This document shows, one piece after another, positions 35,690-44,713 of a stretch of DNA of 64,000 nt. Source of the stretch: Rubrivirga sp. SAORIC476. GTDB taxonomy: Bacteria > Bacteroidota > Rhodothermia > Rhodothermales > Rubricoccaceae. The stretch's first letter is position 1, and the number at the start of each line of letters is the position of its first letter. The notes beneath the pieces are model-generated. The model worked only from the letters and a program-made list of their open reading frames with translations. It was not told the origin of the DNA and searched no databases. The position numbers and the translations under genes are program-made. Location: positions 329,234 to 393,233 of the forward strand of contig NZ_MVOI01000006.1 in the NCBI RefSeq assembly GCF_002283555.1, in the 5' to 3' direction.

Positions 35690-36168
35690 CGGGTCAGGGT
35701 CCAGAGGGTGCGGACGGCCTCGGCGCCGTCGAAGCGGTAGAAGGACCAGACCTGCCGCGAGGCGCTGTCCTCGACGATCGTCGCCACCACGTCGTCGATG
35801 ATGTTGCCTCCCGCGCCGATGAAGATGAGGCGGCTGGCGGTGCCGTCGGACGTGATGACGGAGCAGTCGCGGAAGCCGCGCGGGGCGGCCGGGTCGTAGG
35901 AGACCGCGATGCGGTCGTCCTCGCCCGCGTTTTGGAGGGTGGTCCGGTTGCACTCGATCACGCGGCCCACCTCGAAGGCGTCGACCTCGGGCGTGCCCTC
36001 AGGCGTGACCGAGCCGTCCGAGCGGATCCGTTCCATCGTGATGGTGCGCGTCCAGGTGCCGTCGAGGCGCGACATCAGCTCGGCGCCGCCGGAGCCCGTC
36101 GTCGAGAGCGTGTCGCACCCGGCGAGGAGCAGCAGGGCGAGAGGGAGGAAGAGGCATCGCATGGGCAT
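35686..36168 (-). CDS. Small lipoprotein of unknown function
   Basis: A 160-residue predicted lipoprotein (signal ending LLLAGC). The mature sequence starts with LDGTWTRTITMERI, again lipocalin-like, and ends WSFYRFDGAEAVRTLWTLTR. It has two further Cys residues that may pair. It shares its start ATG with the stop of the outer-membrane barrel gene (TGATG) and overlaps the next lipoprotein by four bases, so the three genes form a tight operon. Confidence 0.72.
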   Translation of the reverse strand: MPMRCLFLPLALLLLAGCDTLSTTGSGGAELMSRLDGTWTRTITMERIRSDGSVTPEGTPEVDAFEVGRVIECNRTTLQNAGEDDRIAVSYDPAAPRGFRDCSVITSDGTASRLIFIGAGGNIIDDVVATIVEDSASRQVWSFYRFDGAEAVRTLWTLTR

Positions 36169-36947
36169 CAGAAAAGGCGGAGTTCGACGCCGACCTGCAG
36201 GCGCGGGCCGACGTAGTCGCGATCCGAGACGGCGGCCCCGTCGTCGACCCCGCTCGGGTCGGCGACCCAGCGGTCGAAGTCGCGGGGGAGGTAGTTCTTG
36301 CCGTTGCGGCTGGCGTCGTAGTCGGTGACCGGCAGCCGGGTGTCGGAGATCTCCAGCGGGAACAGCACCCGGACCGGGATGAACAGGCGGTCGCCGAGGG
36401 CGAGCCCGCCCAGCGCGCCGACCTCGAAGTAGGGCGACGAGGCGGTGTAGACGCCGTTGAAGGCGAACTCAGAACCGAGGCTCTCCGAGCCGTCCGGGTA
36501 CGTCGTGGCGACCTCGACGCGCACGCCTCGGAACATGCCACCCGCCGACGCGCCCACGACGACGGGGCCGAACTGGCCCGTCAGGTCCATCGTCACGACG
36601 TGGTCCAGCGTCCGCGACTGGACGCGGTTGCCGCGACCGTTCTCGAACGTCGACGCGACATCCGAGGTGGCCCGGCCGAGCTGGTACGTGAGGCCGAACC
36701 CGATGGAGCCGGAGGAGAGACGGCCCGTCACGCCGAGGGCAGGCGTCATCTGCTCGCCGGGGAGGAAGTCTACCGGGGCGTCCAGCGACTCGGCGAAGTA
36801 GCTGCTGTACGTCGTGCCGAGCTGGCCGAGGCGGTCGGCGTCGTAGCGGGCCTGCGAGTACGCGCCGGTCACGTACACCCCCGACGGCTGGGCGCGGGCG
36901 CCCATCGCGACGAGGAGGCCTGCGGCGAGGAGGAGGGGGAGGCGCAT
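36168..36947 (-). CDS. Outer-membrane beta-barrel protein
   Basis: A 259-residue protein with a signal peptide ending ARAQ. The rest alternates polar and hydrophobic residues in strands with aromatic girdles (VYVTGAYSQARY; GSIGFGLTYQLGRA; YVGPRLQVGVELRLF). It ends in LRLF with a C-terminal Phe, the recognition residue for barrel assembly. Family and function are not identified. It leads a three-gene unit with two lipoproteins, which may be its partners. Confidence 0.75.
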   Translation of the reverse strand: MRLPLLLAAGLLVAMGARAQPSGVYVTGAYSQARYDADRLGQLGTTYSSYFAESLDAPVDFLPGEQMTPALGVTGRLSSGSIGFGLTYQLGRATSDVASTFENGRGNRVQSRTLDHVVTMDLTGQFGPVVVGASAGGMFRGVRVEVATTYPDGSESLGSEFAFNGVYTASSPYFEVGALGGLALGDRLFIPVRVLFPLEISDTRLPVTDYDASRNGKNYLPRDFDRWVADPSGVDDGAAVSDRDYVGPRLQVGVELRLF

Positions 36948-37045
36948 GGAGGAAGAGGCAGGTCTCGGAAGGTCACGCGCCGATCCGCCCCGCGCGTCCC
37001 CTCTGCCGGGGAGGCCGCGGGGTGGGAGGGCGCCTCGAAGCGCGC

Positions 37046-37052
37046 TATGTTC
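37046..37052 (+). promoter_or_regulatory. Candidate -7 box overlapping the annotated-type ftsX ATG
   Basis: TATGTTC contains the ATG at 37047 that would open the longest ftsX frame. If it is a promoter element, translation must start further downstream, and GTG at 37077 fits the family N-terminus. Confidence 0.4.
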
Positions 37053-37076
37053 TGGCGTCTCCCCCCGACACCGCCT

Positions 37077-37976
37077 GTGGCCCTCTCCTACTCCGTCCGC
37101 GAAGGGCTCGCCGGGTTCCGGCGGGCCAAGCTGGCCGCCGCGACGAGCGTCGTGGCACTTGCCATCGCCCTGGTGCTCATCGGCATCTTCGCCCTGCTCG
37201 GGTGGCAGGGCCAGAACGTGGCCGAGGTGCTCCGTCAGCGCGCCTCCGAGGTCGAGATCTTCCTCGACGACGGCGCCTCGCCCGAGGTCGCCGCGCGCGT
37301 GGGCGACCGCCTGCGGAGCGTCGCCGGGGTGGACTCGGTGCGCTACGTGTCCCACGAGGAGGCGGCCGAGATCTTCAGCGAGGCCTTCGGCGAGGAGGCG
37401 GATCTGTACGACGACGCCCAGTTCCTGCCCGCCAGCTACCGCGTCCGCCTCGGGGGCGCCGCGGCCAGCCCCGACTCGCTCGCCGCGTTCGCGGAGGTGG
37501 TGGACGGGTGGACGGCGGTGGAGGAGGTGGCCTACGACCGGGCCTCGGTGGAGGCCGTCGAGCGCAACCTGCGCGTGTTCTCGGGCGTCGGGCTGGCGGT
37601 CGCGTTGCTGGTGGTGGTGGCCGCGTTGCTGCTGGTCGGCAACACGGTGCGGCTGTCGATCTACGCGCGCCGCATGCTGATCCGGACGATGAAGCTGGTG
37701 GGTGCCACGAACGCGTTCATCCGGCGGCCCTTCCTGGTGGAGGGCGTGATGCAGGGGCTCGCCGCGGGGGTGGTCGCCGGGGTCGTGCTGTGGGGGCTGT
37801 ATGGTCTCTTCCTCAGCTTCATCCGCTCCGCCGACGCGGGGGCGGACGCGGTCGGCTGGCCGGGCGGGACGCCGCTGCTGGCCATCGCGGTGCTGATCGG
37901 GCTGGGCCTGCTGCTGGGCTTCGTGGCGTCCAGCATCGCGGTGCGACGTTTCATCCGGCAGGTCAACCTGAGCTGA
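37077..37976 (+). CDS. ftsX: Cell division permease FtsX
   Basis: About 299 residues: a short cytoplasmic start (ALSYSVREGLAGFRRAKLA), a first membrane helix, a periplasmic domain, then three membrane helices in the FtsX/MacB permease arrangement. With FtsE it regulates cell-wall hydrolases at division; ftsE is not adjacent. GTG at 37077 is chosen because it opens the conserved SYSVREGL segment and because the ATG at 37047 sits inside a promoter-like box; the longer form would add MFWRLPPTPP. Confidence 0.88.
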   Translation: MALSYSVREGLAGFRRAKLAAATSVVALAIALVLIGIFALLGWQGQNVAEVLRQRASEVEIFLDDGASPEVAARVGDRLRSVAGVDSVRYVSHEEAAEIFSEAFGEEADLYDDAQFLPASYRVRLGGAAASPDSLAAFAEVVDGWTAVEEVAYDRASVEAVERNLRVFSGVGLAVALLVVVAALLLVGNTVRLSIYARRMLIRTMKLVGATNAFIRRPFLVEGVMQGLAAGVVAGVVLWGLYGLFLSFIRSADAGADAVGWPGGTPLLAIAVLIGLGLLLGFVASSIAVRRFIRQVNLS

Positions 37977-38134
37977 GCGCGGGGCGCTCCGGCGTGCCCG
38001 GTGTGACGCGGCGGGCGACGGGTGCGGCTATGGGGTGTCTCCGAGGGACCGGCACCGCGTGTGCACGGCATCGGCCCTGCCTTGCGGCAAGGTCCAGATT
38101 CCCCCGACGTTCCGTCTCGCTCGCCCCCAGGCCC

Positions 38135-40156
38135 ATGCTGATCCGTCTCGCCGCGCTGGCGCTCCTCGCCGTCGCCCCCGCGCTCGCCGCCCCCGTTCCC
38201 GTCGCGCCCGGCACCGGCGGCCTCGCGGGCCTCGTCACCGACGCCGACACGGGCGATCCGCTCATCGGGGCCAACATCTACATCCCTGCGGAGCAGCGCG
38301 GCGCGGCGACAGACATCCACGGCCGGTACCTGATCCTCGGCCTTCCGGCGGGGCGCTACGAGGTGCAGGTCTCGTACACCGGCTACGCGTTCCAGACCTA
38401 CACCGAGGTGGAGGTCGTCAGCGGGCAGCGCACGACGCTGGATGCCCAACTCAGCGGCGAGTCGTTGGGCGAGGTCGTCGTGGAGTACGAGCGGCCGATG
38501 ATCCAGCGGGACGCCATCGGGGCGCCGCGCGTCATGTCGGGTGCCGAGATGCGGGGCCGCCGGACGCCGGGGATCGCCGCCCAGCGGTCCGCCGCGCCCA
38601 TGTCCGCGCCCGCTGCCGTGGGCGGCGTGATGCGCCAGCAGACGACGCGCCCCGGCGGGCTCTATCCGCCGCCGACCGACCGGGAGGGCTACGCCACCAT
38701 TGAGGAGGCGGGCTTCAAGCGCGTCACCGATTCGCCGCTGTCGACGTTCTCCATCGACGTGGACCGTGCCAGCTACTCCAACGTCCGCCGCTTCCTGACC
38801 GATGGGCGGCTGCCGGTAGTGGACGCTGTCCGCGTGGAGGAGATGGTGAACGCGTTCGACTACGGCCTGGAAGGGCCAGGGCGCCGCGACCAGCACCCGT
38901 TCGCGGTCTCGGCGGAGATCACCGACGCACCGTGGGCGCCGCAGCACCGGCTCGCGCGGATCAGCCTCCAGGGGCGCCGCATCGACACCGAGGACCTGCC
39001 GCCGGCCAACCTCGTCTTCCTGATCGACGTGTCGGGCTCGATGAGCGCGCCGGACAAGCTGCCGCTCTTGCAGCGCGCGTTCCGCCTGCTCGTCCGCGAG
39101 ATGCGGCCGCAGGACCGGATGGCGCTCGTCGTCTACGCTGGGGCGTCCGGCCTCGTGCTGCCGCCGACCGACGGGACGGAGAAGGCGCGCATCCTGGAGG
39201 CCATCGACAACCTGCGCGCGGGCGGCTCGACGGCGGGCGCGGCCGGGCTCCGGCTGGCCTACCAGACGGCGCGCGAGCACTTCGACCCGCACGCCACCAA
39301 CCGGGTCATCCTCGCCACCGACGGCGATTTCAACGTGGGCGTCTCGTCGGACGCCGAGATGCAGCGGCTGGTGGAGGAGGAGCGCGAGTCGGGCGTCTTC
39401 CTGAGCGTGCTCGGCTTCGGAACGGGCAACGTGCAGGACGCCAAGATGGAGACCCTCGCCGACCACGGCAACGGCAACTACGCCTACATCGACGGCATCC
39501 GGGAGGCCGAGCGCGTGTTCGTCCGCGAGTTCGGCGGGACGCTGTTCGCCATCGCCAAGGACGTCAAGATCCAGGTCGAGTTCAACCCGGCGCAGGTGGC
39601 GGGCTACCGGCTGATCGGCTACGAGAACCGCGCGCTCGCCAACGAGGACTTCGCCGACGACCAGAAGGACGCGGGTGAGTTGGGTGCGGGCCACACGGTC
39701 ACGGCGCTCTACGAGATCGTGCCGCGCGGCGTCGAGGTCCCGACGGCGGGCGTCGACGGCCTGCGGTACCAGACGACGCCCGACCTCACCGAGGCGGCCG
39801 AGAGCGGTGAGTGGCTGGCCGTCCGCCTGCGCTACAAGCCCGCCACGGGGGCGGGCACGTTCGCCGACGAGTCGGTCCGCCTCGACGTGCCGGTGGCCGG
39901 GCGCGCGGTGCCGCTGGCGCGGGCCTCCGAGGCGACGCGCTGGGCCGTGGCGGTGACGGAGGCGTCGCTGCTGCTGCGCGAGAGCGAGTACGCGCCGGGC
40001 GCCACCTGGGACGACGCGCTCGCGCTCGCTCGCGGCGCCCGCGGCGCCGACGCCCACGGGGACCGCGCCGAGTTCGTGCGCCTGATCGAAACGGCGGCGG
40101 CGCTGGCGGCGACCGAGGCGGACCGCCGCGACCGCCCGGTGGCGCTGGGAGACTGA
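38135..40156 (+). CDS. YfbK-like von Willebrand factor A protein with an N-terminal regulatory-like domain
   Basis: A 673-residue exported protein: signal peptide, a carboxypeptidase-regulatory-like domain (GLVTDADTGDPLIGANIYI; about residues 28-110), a poorly structured linker, a YfbK-type N-terminal region (FSIDVDRASYSNVRRFL), and a VWA domain with LIDVSGSMSAPDKL near residue 294. A C-terminal domain of the DUF3520 type completes it. The regulatory-like domain is normally found in TonB receptors and suggests an outer-envelope location. The function is not established. Confidence 0.85.
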   Translation: MLIRLAALALLAVAPALAAPVPVAPGTGGLAGLVTDADTGDPLIGANIYIPAEQRGAATDIHGRYLILGLPAGRYEVQVSYTGYAFQTYTEVEVVSGQRTTLDAQLSGESLGEVVVEYERPMIQRDAIGAPRVMSGAEMRGRRTPGIAAQRSAAPMSAPAAVGGVMRQQTTRPGGLYPPPTDREGYATIEEAGFKRVTDSPLSTFSIDVDRASYSNVRRFLTDGRLPVVDAVRVEEMVNAFDYGLEGPGRRDQHPFAVSAEITDAPWAPQHRLARISLQGRRIDTEDLPPANLVFLIDVSGSMSAPDKLPLLQRAFRLLVREMRPQDRMALVVYAGASGLVLPPTDGTEKARILEAIDNLRAGGSTAGAAGLRLAYQTAREHFDPHATNRVILATDGDFNVGVSSDAEMQRLVEEERESGVFLSVLGFGTGNVQDAKMETLADHGNGNYAYIDGIREAERVFVREFGGTLFAIAKDVKIQVEFNPAQVAGYRLIGYENRALANEDFADDQKDAGELGAGHTVTALYEIVPRGVEVPTAGVDGLRYQTTPDLTEAAESGEWLAVRLRYKPATGAGTFADESVRLDVPVAGRAVPLARASEATRWAVAVTEASLLLRESEYAPGATWDDALALARGARGADAHGDRAEFVRLIETAAALAATEADRRDRPVALGD

Positions 40157-40175
40157 GGCCCGGAGGACGGGGTCT

Positions 40176-40208
40176 GAGAGGGGAGGAGAGCGCACACCTC
40201 TCCCTCTC
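40176..40208 (+). terminator. Hairpin after the YfbK-like gene
   Basis: A purine-rich arm (40176-40190) can pair with CTCTCCCTCTC (40198-40208) around a seven-base loop, about 20 bases after the stop. No T tract. Confidence 0.4.
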
Positions 40209-40296
40209 GCCCCACCCTCGCACACACCGCTCCGTCGGAATGTCCGTGTGACGCCCGGGGTAGACTGATGTGTCGGTGGCACGGGTTTGGATCTGG

Positions 40297-40303
40297 TACG
40301 TTC
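40297..40303 (+). promoter_or_regulatory. Candidate -7 box abutting the penicillin-binding protein ATG
   Basis: TACGTTC ends directly before the ATG at 40304. If real, transcription would start inside the predicted coding sequence, and the true start codon would be later (GTG at 40391 is in frame). Confidence 0.35.
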
Positions 40304-42796
40304 ATGCCGACGCCTCCTCGTCCCCCCGTTCCGCTGGACCTCCGCCCCACCATCGCCCGCCCGGCCCCCGAGCGCCGCTCGCCGCCCGTCGTGGCGCCGA
40401 CGCGCAACCCGTTCAAGCGCTACTGGCGGGCCGTCAGCGACGCCGATGAGTCGTGGGGGCAGCGGATCTTCGTGGCCGTCGGCGTGCCGCTGGCACTCGG
40501 CCTCGGCGCCGCCGGGCTCGCGGTGGGGGCATTTCTGATCTACGCGTGGTCCCTTCTGCCCGAGACGCCGGACGCTTATGCGTTGGCCCGTGCCACGCGG
40601 TCGCAGCCGACCATCGTCTACGACGTGCGCGGTGAGCGGCTGACCCAGTTCGAGCCCGCCTTTCGCGAGTGGGTGCCGCTGGACTCGATCCCGGTCCATC
40701 TCGTCGACGCGCTCATCGCGACCGAGGACCGGGCGTTCTACGACCACAGCGGCGTGGACCTCCGGCGGACCGTCGGCGCCATCTGGAACACCGTCCGGGG
40801 GCGGCGCGAGGGCGGTTCGACCATCACGCAGCAACTCGCGCGCAACCTCTTTCCGGAGGAGATCGGCAACGCGGGCACCGTCGAGCGGAAGACGAAGGAG
40901 GCGATGGCCGCCCGGGCCATCGAGCGCGAGAACACGAAGCGCGAGATCCTGGAGGCCTACCTCAACACCGTCCCGTTCCTCTACAACGCGCACGGCGTCG
41001 AGATGGCCGCGCGAACGTACTTCGGCACCCACGCGCCCGACCTGACGGTGACGCAGTCGGCGATGCTGGTGGCGATGCTGAAGGGGCCGAACCTGTACAA
41101 CCCGGTCCGCCACCCCGAGGCGGCGACAGCCCGCCGTGACCTCGTGCTCCGGCTGATGGCGGCTCAGGGCAAGATCGACCCGGTCGCTGCCGACTCGTTC
41201 CGCGCCGAGCCGCTGGGCGTCGACCTCCAGCCGCAGCCGTCGACGTACAGCGCCGCGCCGCACTTCACCGCCGCCGTCCGCCGCGAGTTGGACGAATGGG
41301 CGACGGCACGCGGCTACGACGTCGACCGCGACGGGCTGGTCGTCCGCACGACGCTCGACCTGACCATGCAGCGCGCCGCCGAGGCGGCCGTGGCCGAGCG
41401 CGCCACCCGCCTCCAGCGCACCGCCGACGCCCAGTGGGGCCGAGGCGTCCCGCGTCGGGCCCTCGACGCGGCCCTCCGCACGACCACCGCCTACGCCCGC
41501 GCCCGCGACGCCGGGGCGGACGCCGAGGCCGCCCTCGCCACCGTGCGCGACGACGCGGCGCTGGTGGACTCCACGATCGGGGTCGTCCGTCGGGTCGAGG
41601 CTGCGCTCGTGGCCATCCAGCCTGAAACCGGTGCCGTGCGTGCCTACGTCGGCTCGCGCGACTTCGGGGTCGACGAGTACGACCACGCGGGCGTGGCGCT
41701 GCGCCAGCCGGGCTCCACGTTCAAGGCGTTCGTCTACGCGGGCGCCCTCCAGCGTGGCTACGCGCCCGAGGACACGCTGGGCGGCGGCTCCGCCGAGGTG
41801 GAACTGGACGACGGCACCACGTGGCGTCCGGCCGGTGGCTCGACGCGCGGCACCCTCGCCGACGCCCTCGCCTTCTCCAAGAACGCCGCCACGGCCCGGC
41901 TGACGCAGGAGGTGGGCGCGCACCGCGTCGCCCTCGTGGCCCGGCGCATGGGCGTCACGAGCGACCTCGACGTGGTCCCCTCCATCGGCCTCGGCACGAG
42001 CCCGGTGACCCTGCTGGAGATGGTCTCGGCCTACGGCACCATCGCCAACGACGGGCTGCGCCGCGAGCCGCGCCTCATCACGCGCATCGAGACCGCCTCG
42101 GGGACCGTGCTGGACTCGTTCGGCGGGACCGGCAACCAGGCGCTCACCCGGCGCGACGCGCGCAACCTGCTCGACATGTTGCGCGGCGTCGTCGAGCGCG
42201 GCACCGGGCGCCCGCTCCGCGAGATGGGGGCCACCGGCGACCTCGCGGGCAAGACCGGCACCACCCAGGACTACGCCGACGGCTGGTTCATCGCCATGCG
42301 GCCCGGGCTGGCCGTCGGCGCGTGGGTCGGCTTCAACGACCAGCGCGTGACCTTCCGCTCGAAGCAGACCGGCGAGGGCTCGCGGACCGCGCTGCCGGTC
42401 GTGGGCGACTTCCTGCTCCGCGTCCAGGACCGCCTGCCGGATGTGTCCTTCCCGCCGCCGCCCGGCCGCTACCAGGCTCTCGACATCGACCCCGACGGCG
42501 ACTCGCTCCTGGTCGACGAGCCCAGCGTCGCGGACGTGACGCCGGACGACTACGAGTGGGCCTTCGGCGAGGACCCCTCCGACCCGGCGCCCATCGACGC
42601 GCCCGAGGTCGTCCGCCCGGTCGAGGAGAAGCCGGACCTTCGCCAGCTGCCGCCGTCGAGCCGCCGCATCGGTTGGGGCGGCGACGGCCAGCGCGCCGAC
42701 CCGCCGACGGAGGCTCCCGCACCGACGCGCAACCCGAACAACCGGGGCGGGATGACGGCTGAGGAGATGATCGAGCGGGCCAAGGAGGACGGCTAG
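40304..42796 (+). CDS. Class A penicillin-binding protein (transglycosylase/transpeptidase)
   Basis: An 830-residue bifunctional cell-wall synthase of the PBP1a type. It has a cytoplasmic N-terminus, one membrane helix (about residues 57-85), a GT51 transglycosylase domain with LIATEDRAFYDH (catalytic Glu near 140) and GGSTITQQLARNLF, and a transpeptidase domain with the SxxK motif in PGSTFKAF (Ser near 470), SKN in AFSKNAATARL, and KTGTTQDYADGW near 648. The tail is Pro/Asp-rich. The start is ambiguous because a promoter-like box abuts this ATG. Confidence 0.94.
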   Translation: MPTPPRPPVPLDLRPTIARPAPERRSPPVVAPTRNPFKRYWRAVSDADESWGQRIFVAVGVPLALGLGAAGLAVGAFLIYAWSLLPETPDAYALARATRSQPTIVYDVRGERLTQFEPAFREWVPLDSIPVHLVDALIATEDRAFYDHSGVDLRRTVGAIWNTVRGRREGGSTITQQLARNLFPEEIGNAGTVERKTKEAMAARAIERENTKREILEAYLNTVPFLYNAHGVEMAARTYFGTHAPDLTVTQSAMLVAMLKGPNLYNPVRHPEAATARRDLVLRLMAAQGKIDPVAADSFRAEPLGVDLQPQPSTYSAAPHFTAAVRRELDEWATARGYDVDRDGLVVRTTLDLTMQRAAEAAVAERATRLQRTADAQWGRGVPRRALDAALRTTTAYARARDAGADAEAALATVRDDAALVDSTIGVVRRVEAALVAIQPETGAVRAYVGSRDFGVDEYDHAGVALRQPGSTFKAFVYAGALQRGYAPEDTLGGGSAEVELDDGTTWRPAGGSTRGTLADALAFSKNAATARLTQEVGAHRVALVARRMGVTSDLDVVPSIGLGTSPVTLLEMVSAYGTIANDGLRREPRLITRIETASGTVLDSFGGTGNQALTRRDARNLLDMLRGVVERGTGRPLREMGATGDLAGKTGTTQDYADGWFIAMRPGLAVGAWVGFNDQRVTFRSKQTGEGSRTALPVVGDFLLRVQDRLPDVSFPPPPGRYQALDIDPDGDSLLVDEPSVADVTPDDYEWAFGEDPSDPAPIDAPEVVRPVEEKPDLRQLPPSSRRIGWGGDGQRADPPTEAPAPTRNPNNRGGMTAEEMIERAKEDG

Positions 42797-42844
42797 ACGG
42801 GCGGGACCTTTAGCGGCGCCTCTGAGCGCCGATACCCCACCCGT
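42796..42844 (+). terminator. Nested hairpin after the penicillin-binding protein gene
   Basis: An outer stem GACGGGCGGG (from 42796) pairs with CCCACCCGTC (to 42844) around an inner hairpin GGCGC/GCGCC (42814-42829). No T tract. It precedes the GTG of the next small gene, so it could also be an attenuator. Confidence 0.45.
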
Positions 42845-42864
42845 CTCACTCGCCCGGTGCCGTC

Positions 42865-43185
42865 GTGTCGCGCTCGATCCTCCTGCCGCTCCTCGCCCTC
42901 GGCGGCATCATCCTGTACGGGACCACGCGCGCGGCAGGGCCTGCGCCCGACTTCGGCCCCGCAGAGGAGCCCTCGGCCGTGGACGGACTCGTGGTCCTCG
43001 ACGAGGACCCGCCGCTGACGCGCCTGGACCCGCACCGCGACTCTCGGCAGTCCACGGCGCCCCCTCCGGCACCGCGCCTCCGGTCGGACCTCGTCGCGGA
43101 GGAGGAAACGCCGGCGTCCGTCGACAGCGCTCAGGCCGAGGCGCCCGAGACCCTCGACGAGGACCGCGAGGCCGACACCCCCTGA
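42865..43185 (+). CDS. Small membrane-anchored protein of unknown function
   Basis: A 106-residue protein with an N-terminal hydrophobic anchor (ILLPLLALGGIILYGT), then a disordered acidic Pro-rich tail. GTG at 42865 is the proposed start. It follows the penicillin-binding protein gene by 68 bases. There is no recognisable domain; it could be real or a chance frame, but the anchor plus acidic tail argues for a real gene. Confidence 0.5.
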   Translation: MSRSILLPLLALGGIILYGTTRAAGPAPDFGPAEEPSAVDGLVVLDEDPPLTRLDPHRDSRQSTAPPPAPRLRSDLVAEEETPASVDSAQAEAPETLDEDREADTP

Positions 43186-43195
43186 CTGGGTCGCG

Positions 43196-43630
43196 TCAGT
43201 CGCCGAACACGCCGATGCCGTAGGCGCAGGGCTCGACGGCGCATGCGGCCATCCGCACGCGGAGCGAGAACGTGCCCGACCAGCGCGGCGTCACGCGTAC
43301 CACCGGGACCGCATCGGTGCCCGTGTCGGAGTCGATCAGGTTGTCGTTCTCGTCGTAGAGCCAGAAGTCCAGGTCGGCGCAGTCCGTGTCGCAGGCGCCG
43401 ACGATGGCGTACGAGCGGGTGGCGGTGAGGCCCACCGAGACCGTGTCCTCTCCCTCCTCGCGGAGGCGGTCGAGCCGGTAGCTGTGGGAAGGACGGAGTC
43501 CCTGGTCTCGGAGTGCGTCCCTGGCGGTGTCGAGCTGGTTGCGGACCTGAGAGGCAGGCGCCTGCGCGGCGACGGGCGAGGCGAAGAACAGGAGAGCGAC
43601 CGTCAGGAGGCCGGGCAGGCGCCGGGGCAT
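43196..43630 (-). CDS. Secreted protein of unknown function
   Basis: A 144-residue protein with a signal peptide ending PVAAQ. An early helix (QVRNQLDTARDALRDQGL) is followed by a beta domain with Cys pairs (GACDTDCADLDFWLYDEND; MAACAVEPCAYGIGVFGD) that resembles pre-peptidase C-terminal-type beta-sandwiches. I do not recognise a family. Cysteines in the mature protein suggest disulfides. Confidence 0.7.
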   Translation of the reverse strand: MPRRLPGLLTVALLFFASPVAAQAPASQVRNQLDTARDALRDQGLRPSHSYRLDRLREEGEDTVSVGLTATRSYAIVGACDTDCADLDFWLYDENDNLIDSDTGTDAVPVVRVTPRWSGTFSLRVRMAACAVEPCAYGIGVFGD

Positions 43631-43683
43631 GGCATGCAGAGGAGCATCGGCATGCAGGGTAGCGCGGCCGGTACGCCGGTCCT

Positions 43684-44292
43684 CTACCCGATCGGGGGGA
43701 GGCCGAGGTCTCGGGCGAGGGCGTCCGCCTCGGCGTGGAGGGCGGCCAGGTCCCCGGTGTTGTCCACCACGCGGTCGGCGCGGGCGCGGGCCACGGCGGG
43801 GTCGGCCTGGTGGCGGACGCGGGCCAGGATGGCTGCCTCTGGGACCCCGTCTCGCGCCGCCGCACGCGCCACGCGGACCTCGACGGGGGCGTCCACGACC
43901 ACCACGAGGTCGACGACCGACTCGCCGCCGGTCTCGACCAGCAGGGCCGCCTCGTAGACCAGCACGCGGACGCCGTCGGCACGGGCCTGCTCGACGGCCT
44001 CGGTCAGTGCCTGCCGCACGGCCGGGTGGACGATGCCGTTGAGCGCGGCCAGCTCGTCGGCGTCGGCGAACACGCGGGCGCCCAGCCCGGCACGGTTCAG
44101 CGCCCCTTCGGCGTCGAACGTCTCCGGCCCGAACCGCTCCACGAGCCGCTGGCGGACGGCCTCGTCCTCGGCCATGAGTTGCTTCGCGAGGGCGTCGGCC
44201 AGGACCACACGCGTGCCCTCGTGCGCTCCCAGCCGCGCCACGAAGGCCGACTTCCCGCTCCCGATCCCCCCGGTGACGCCGACGGTGGTCAT
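43684..44292 (-). CDS. coaE: Dephospho-CoA kinase
   Basis: A 202-residue P-loop kinase completing coenzyme A synthesis. It opens VGVTGGIGSGKSAF (residues 4-17) with LADALAKQLM soon after, VYEAALLVETG in the middle and VVVVDAPVEVRVAR late, all CoaE segments. The start at 44292 gives the canonical N-terminus. The preceding NTF2-like gene lies 22 bases upstream. Confidence 0.94.
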   Translation of the reverse strand: MTTVGVTGGIGSGKSAFVARLGAHEGTRVVLADALAKQLMAEDEAVRQRLVERFGPETFDAEGALNRAGLGARVFADADELAALNGIVHPAVRQALTEAVEQARADGVRVLVYEAALLVETGGESVVDLVVVVDAPVEVRVARAAARDGVPEAAILARVRHQADPAVARARADRVVDNTGDLAALHAEADALARDLGLPPIG

Positions 44293-44314
44293 GGATTCGG
44301 GTTCCGCTCCACCG

Positions 44315-44713
44315 TCAAAACGGCGCGTCGTGCGTGACGGCGACCGCGATGCGCCAGTCGTCGTCAGACGGGACGAGGGTGTAGGTGGTCGCGTAGGTCC
44401 AGCGCATGCGGCTGCCGCGCCGGCCGAGCGCCCAGTCGACGCGGGCCAGCGTGTGGGTGGGGCCGTGCTGCAGGAGCGTGATCTCGGCCACGCGGACCTT
44501 CTGCACGTCCCACGCACGGTGGAGGGCCAGCAGCGCCTCGGCGCTCCCCGCGACGGTCTCCGGCGTCAGGGCGGCCTCGGTGACGCCCTCGCGCACGAAC
44601 AGGCACGGCGTGACGAAGTGCCCGGCGATGGCGGGGGCGTCGAACGCCTCGAAGGCCTCCGCGTAGCGGGCGAAGAACGGCGCGAGCATCTCAGCCTCCG
44701 TGACCTGCGCCAT
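44315..44713 (-). CDS. NTF2-like (SnoaL-type) protein
   Basis: A 132-residue protein of the cone-shaped NTF2-like fold. It starts with helix ML APFFARYAEAFEAFD, then HFVTPCLFVREG, with strands VRVAEITLLQHG and RMRWTYATTYTLV, ending DDDWRIAVAVTHDAPF. Such proteins bind small ligands or act as enzymes; no catalytic residues can be assigned. It starts one base after the RidA stop, suggesting coexpression. Confidence 0.75.
   Translation of the reverse strand: MAQVTEAEMLAPFFARYAEAFEAFDAPAIAGHFVTPCLFVREGVTEAALTPETVAGSAEALLALHRAWDVQKVRVAEITLLQHGPTHTLARVDWALGRRGSRMRWTYATTYTLVPSDDDWRIAVAVTHDAPF

Noticed and set aside
37661..41923. A 1420-residue open frame on the minus strand opposite the YfbK-like and penicillin-binding protein genes
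   Set aside because: It is rich in Arg, His, Gly and Val with no domain, typical of antisense frames in GC-rich DNA; the plus strand holds two genes with intact catalytic motifs.
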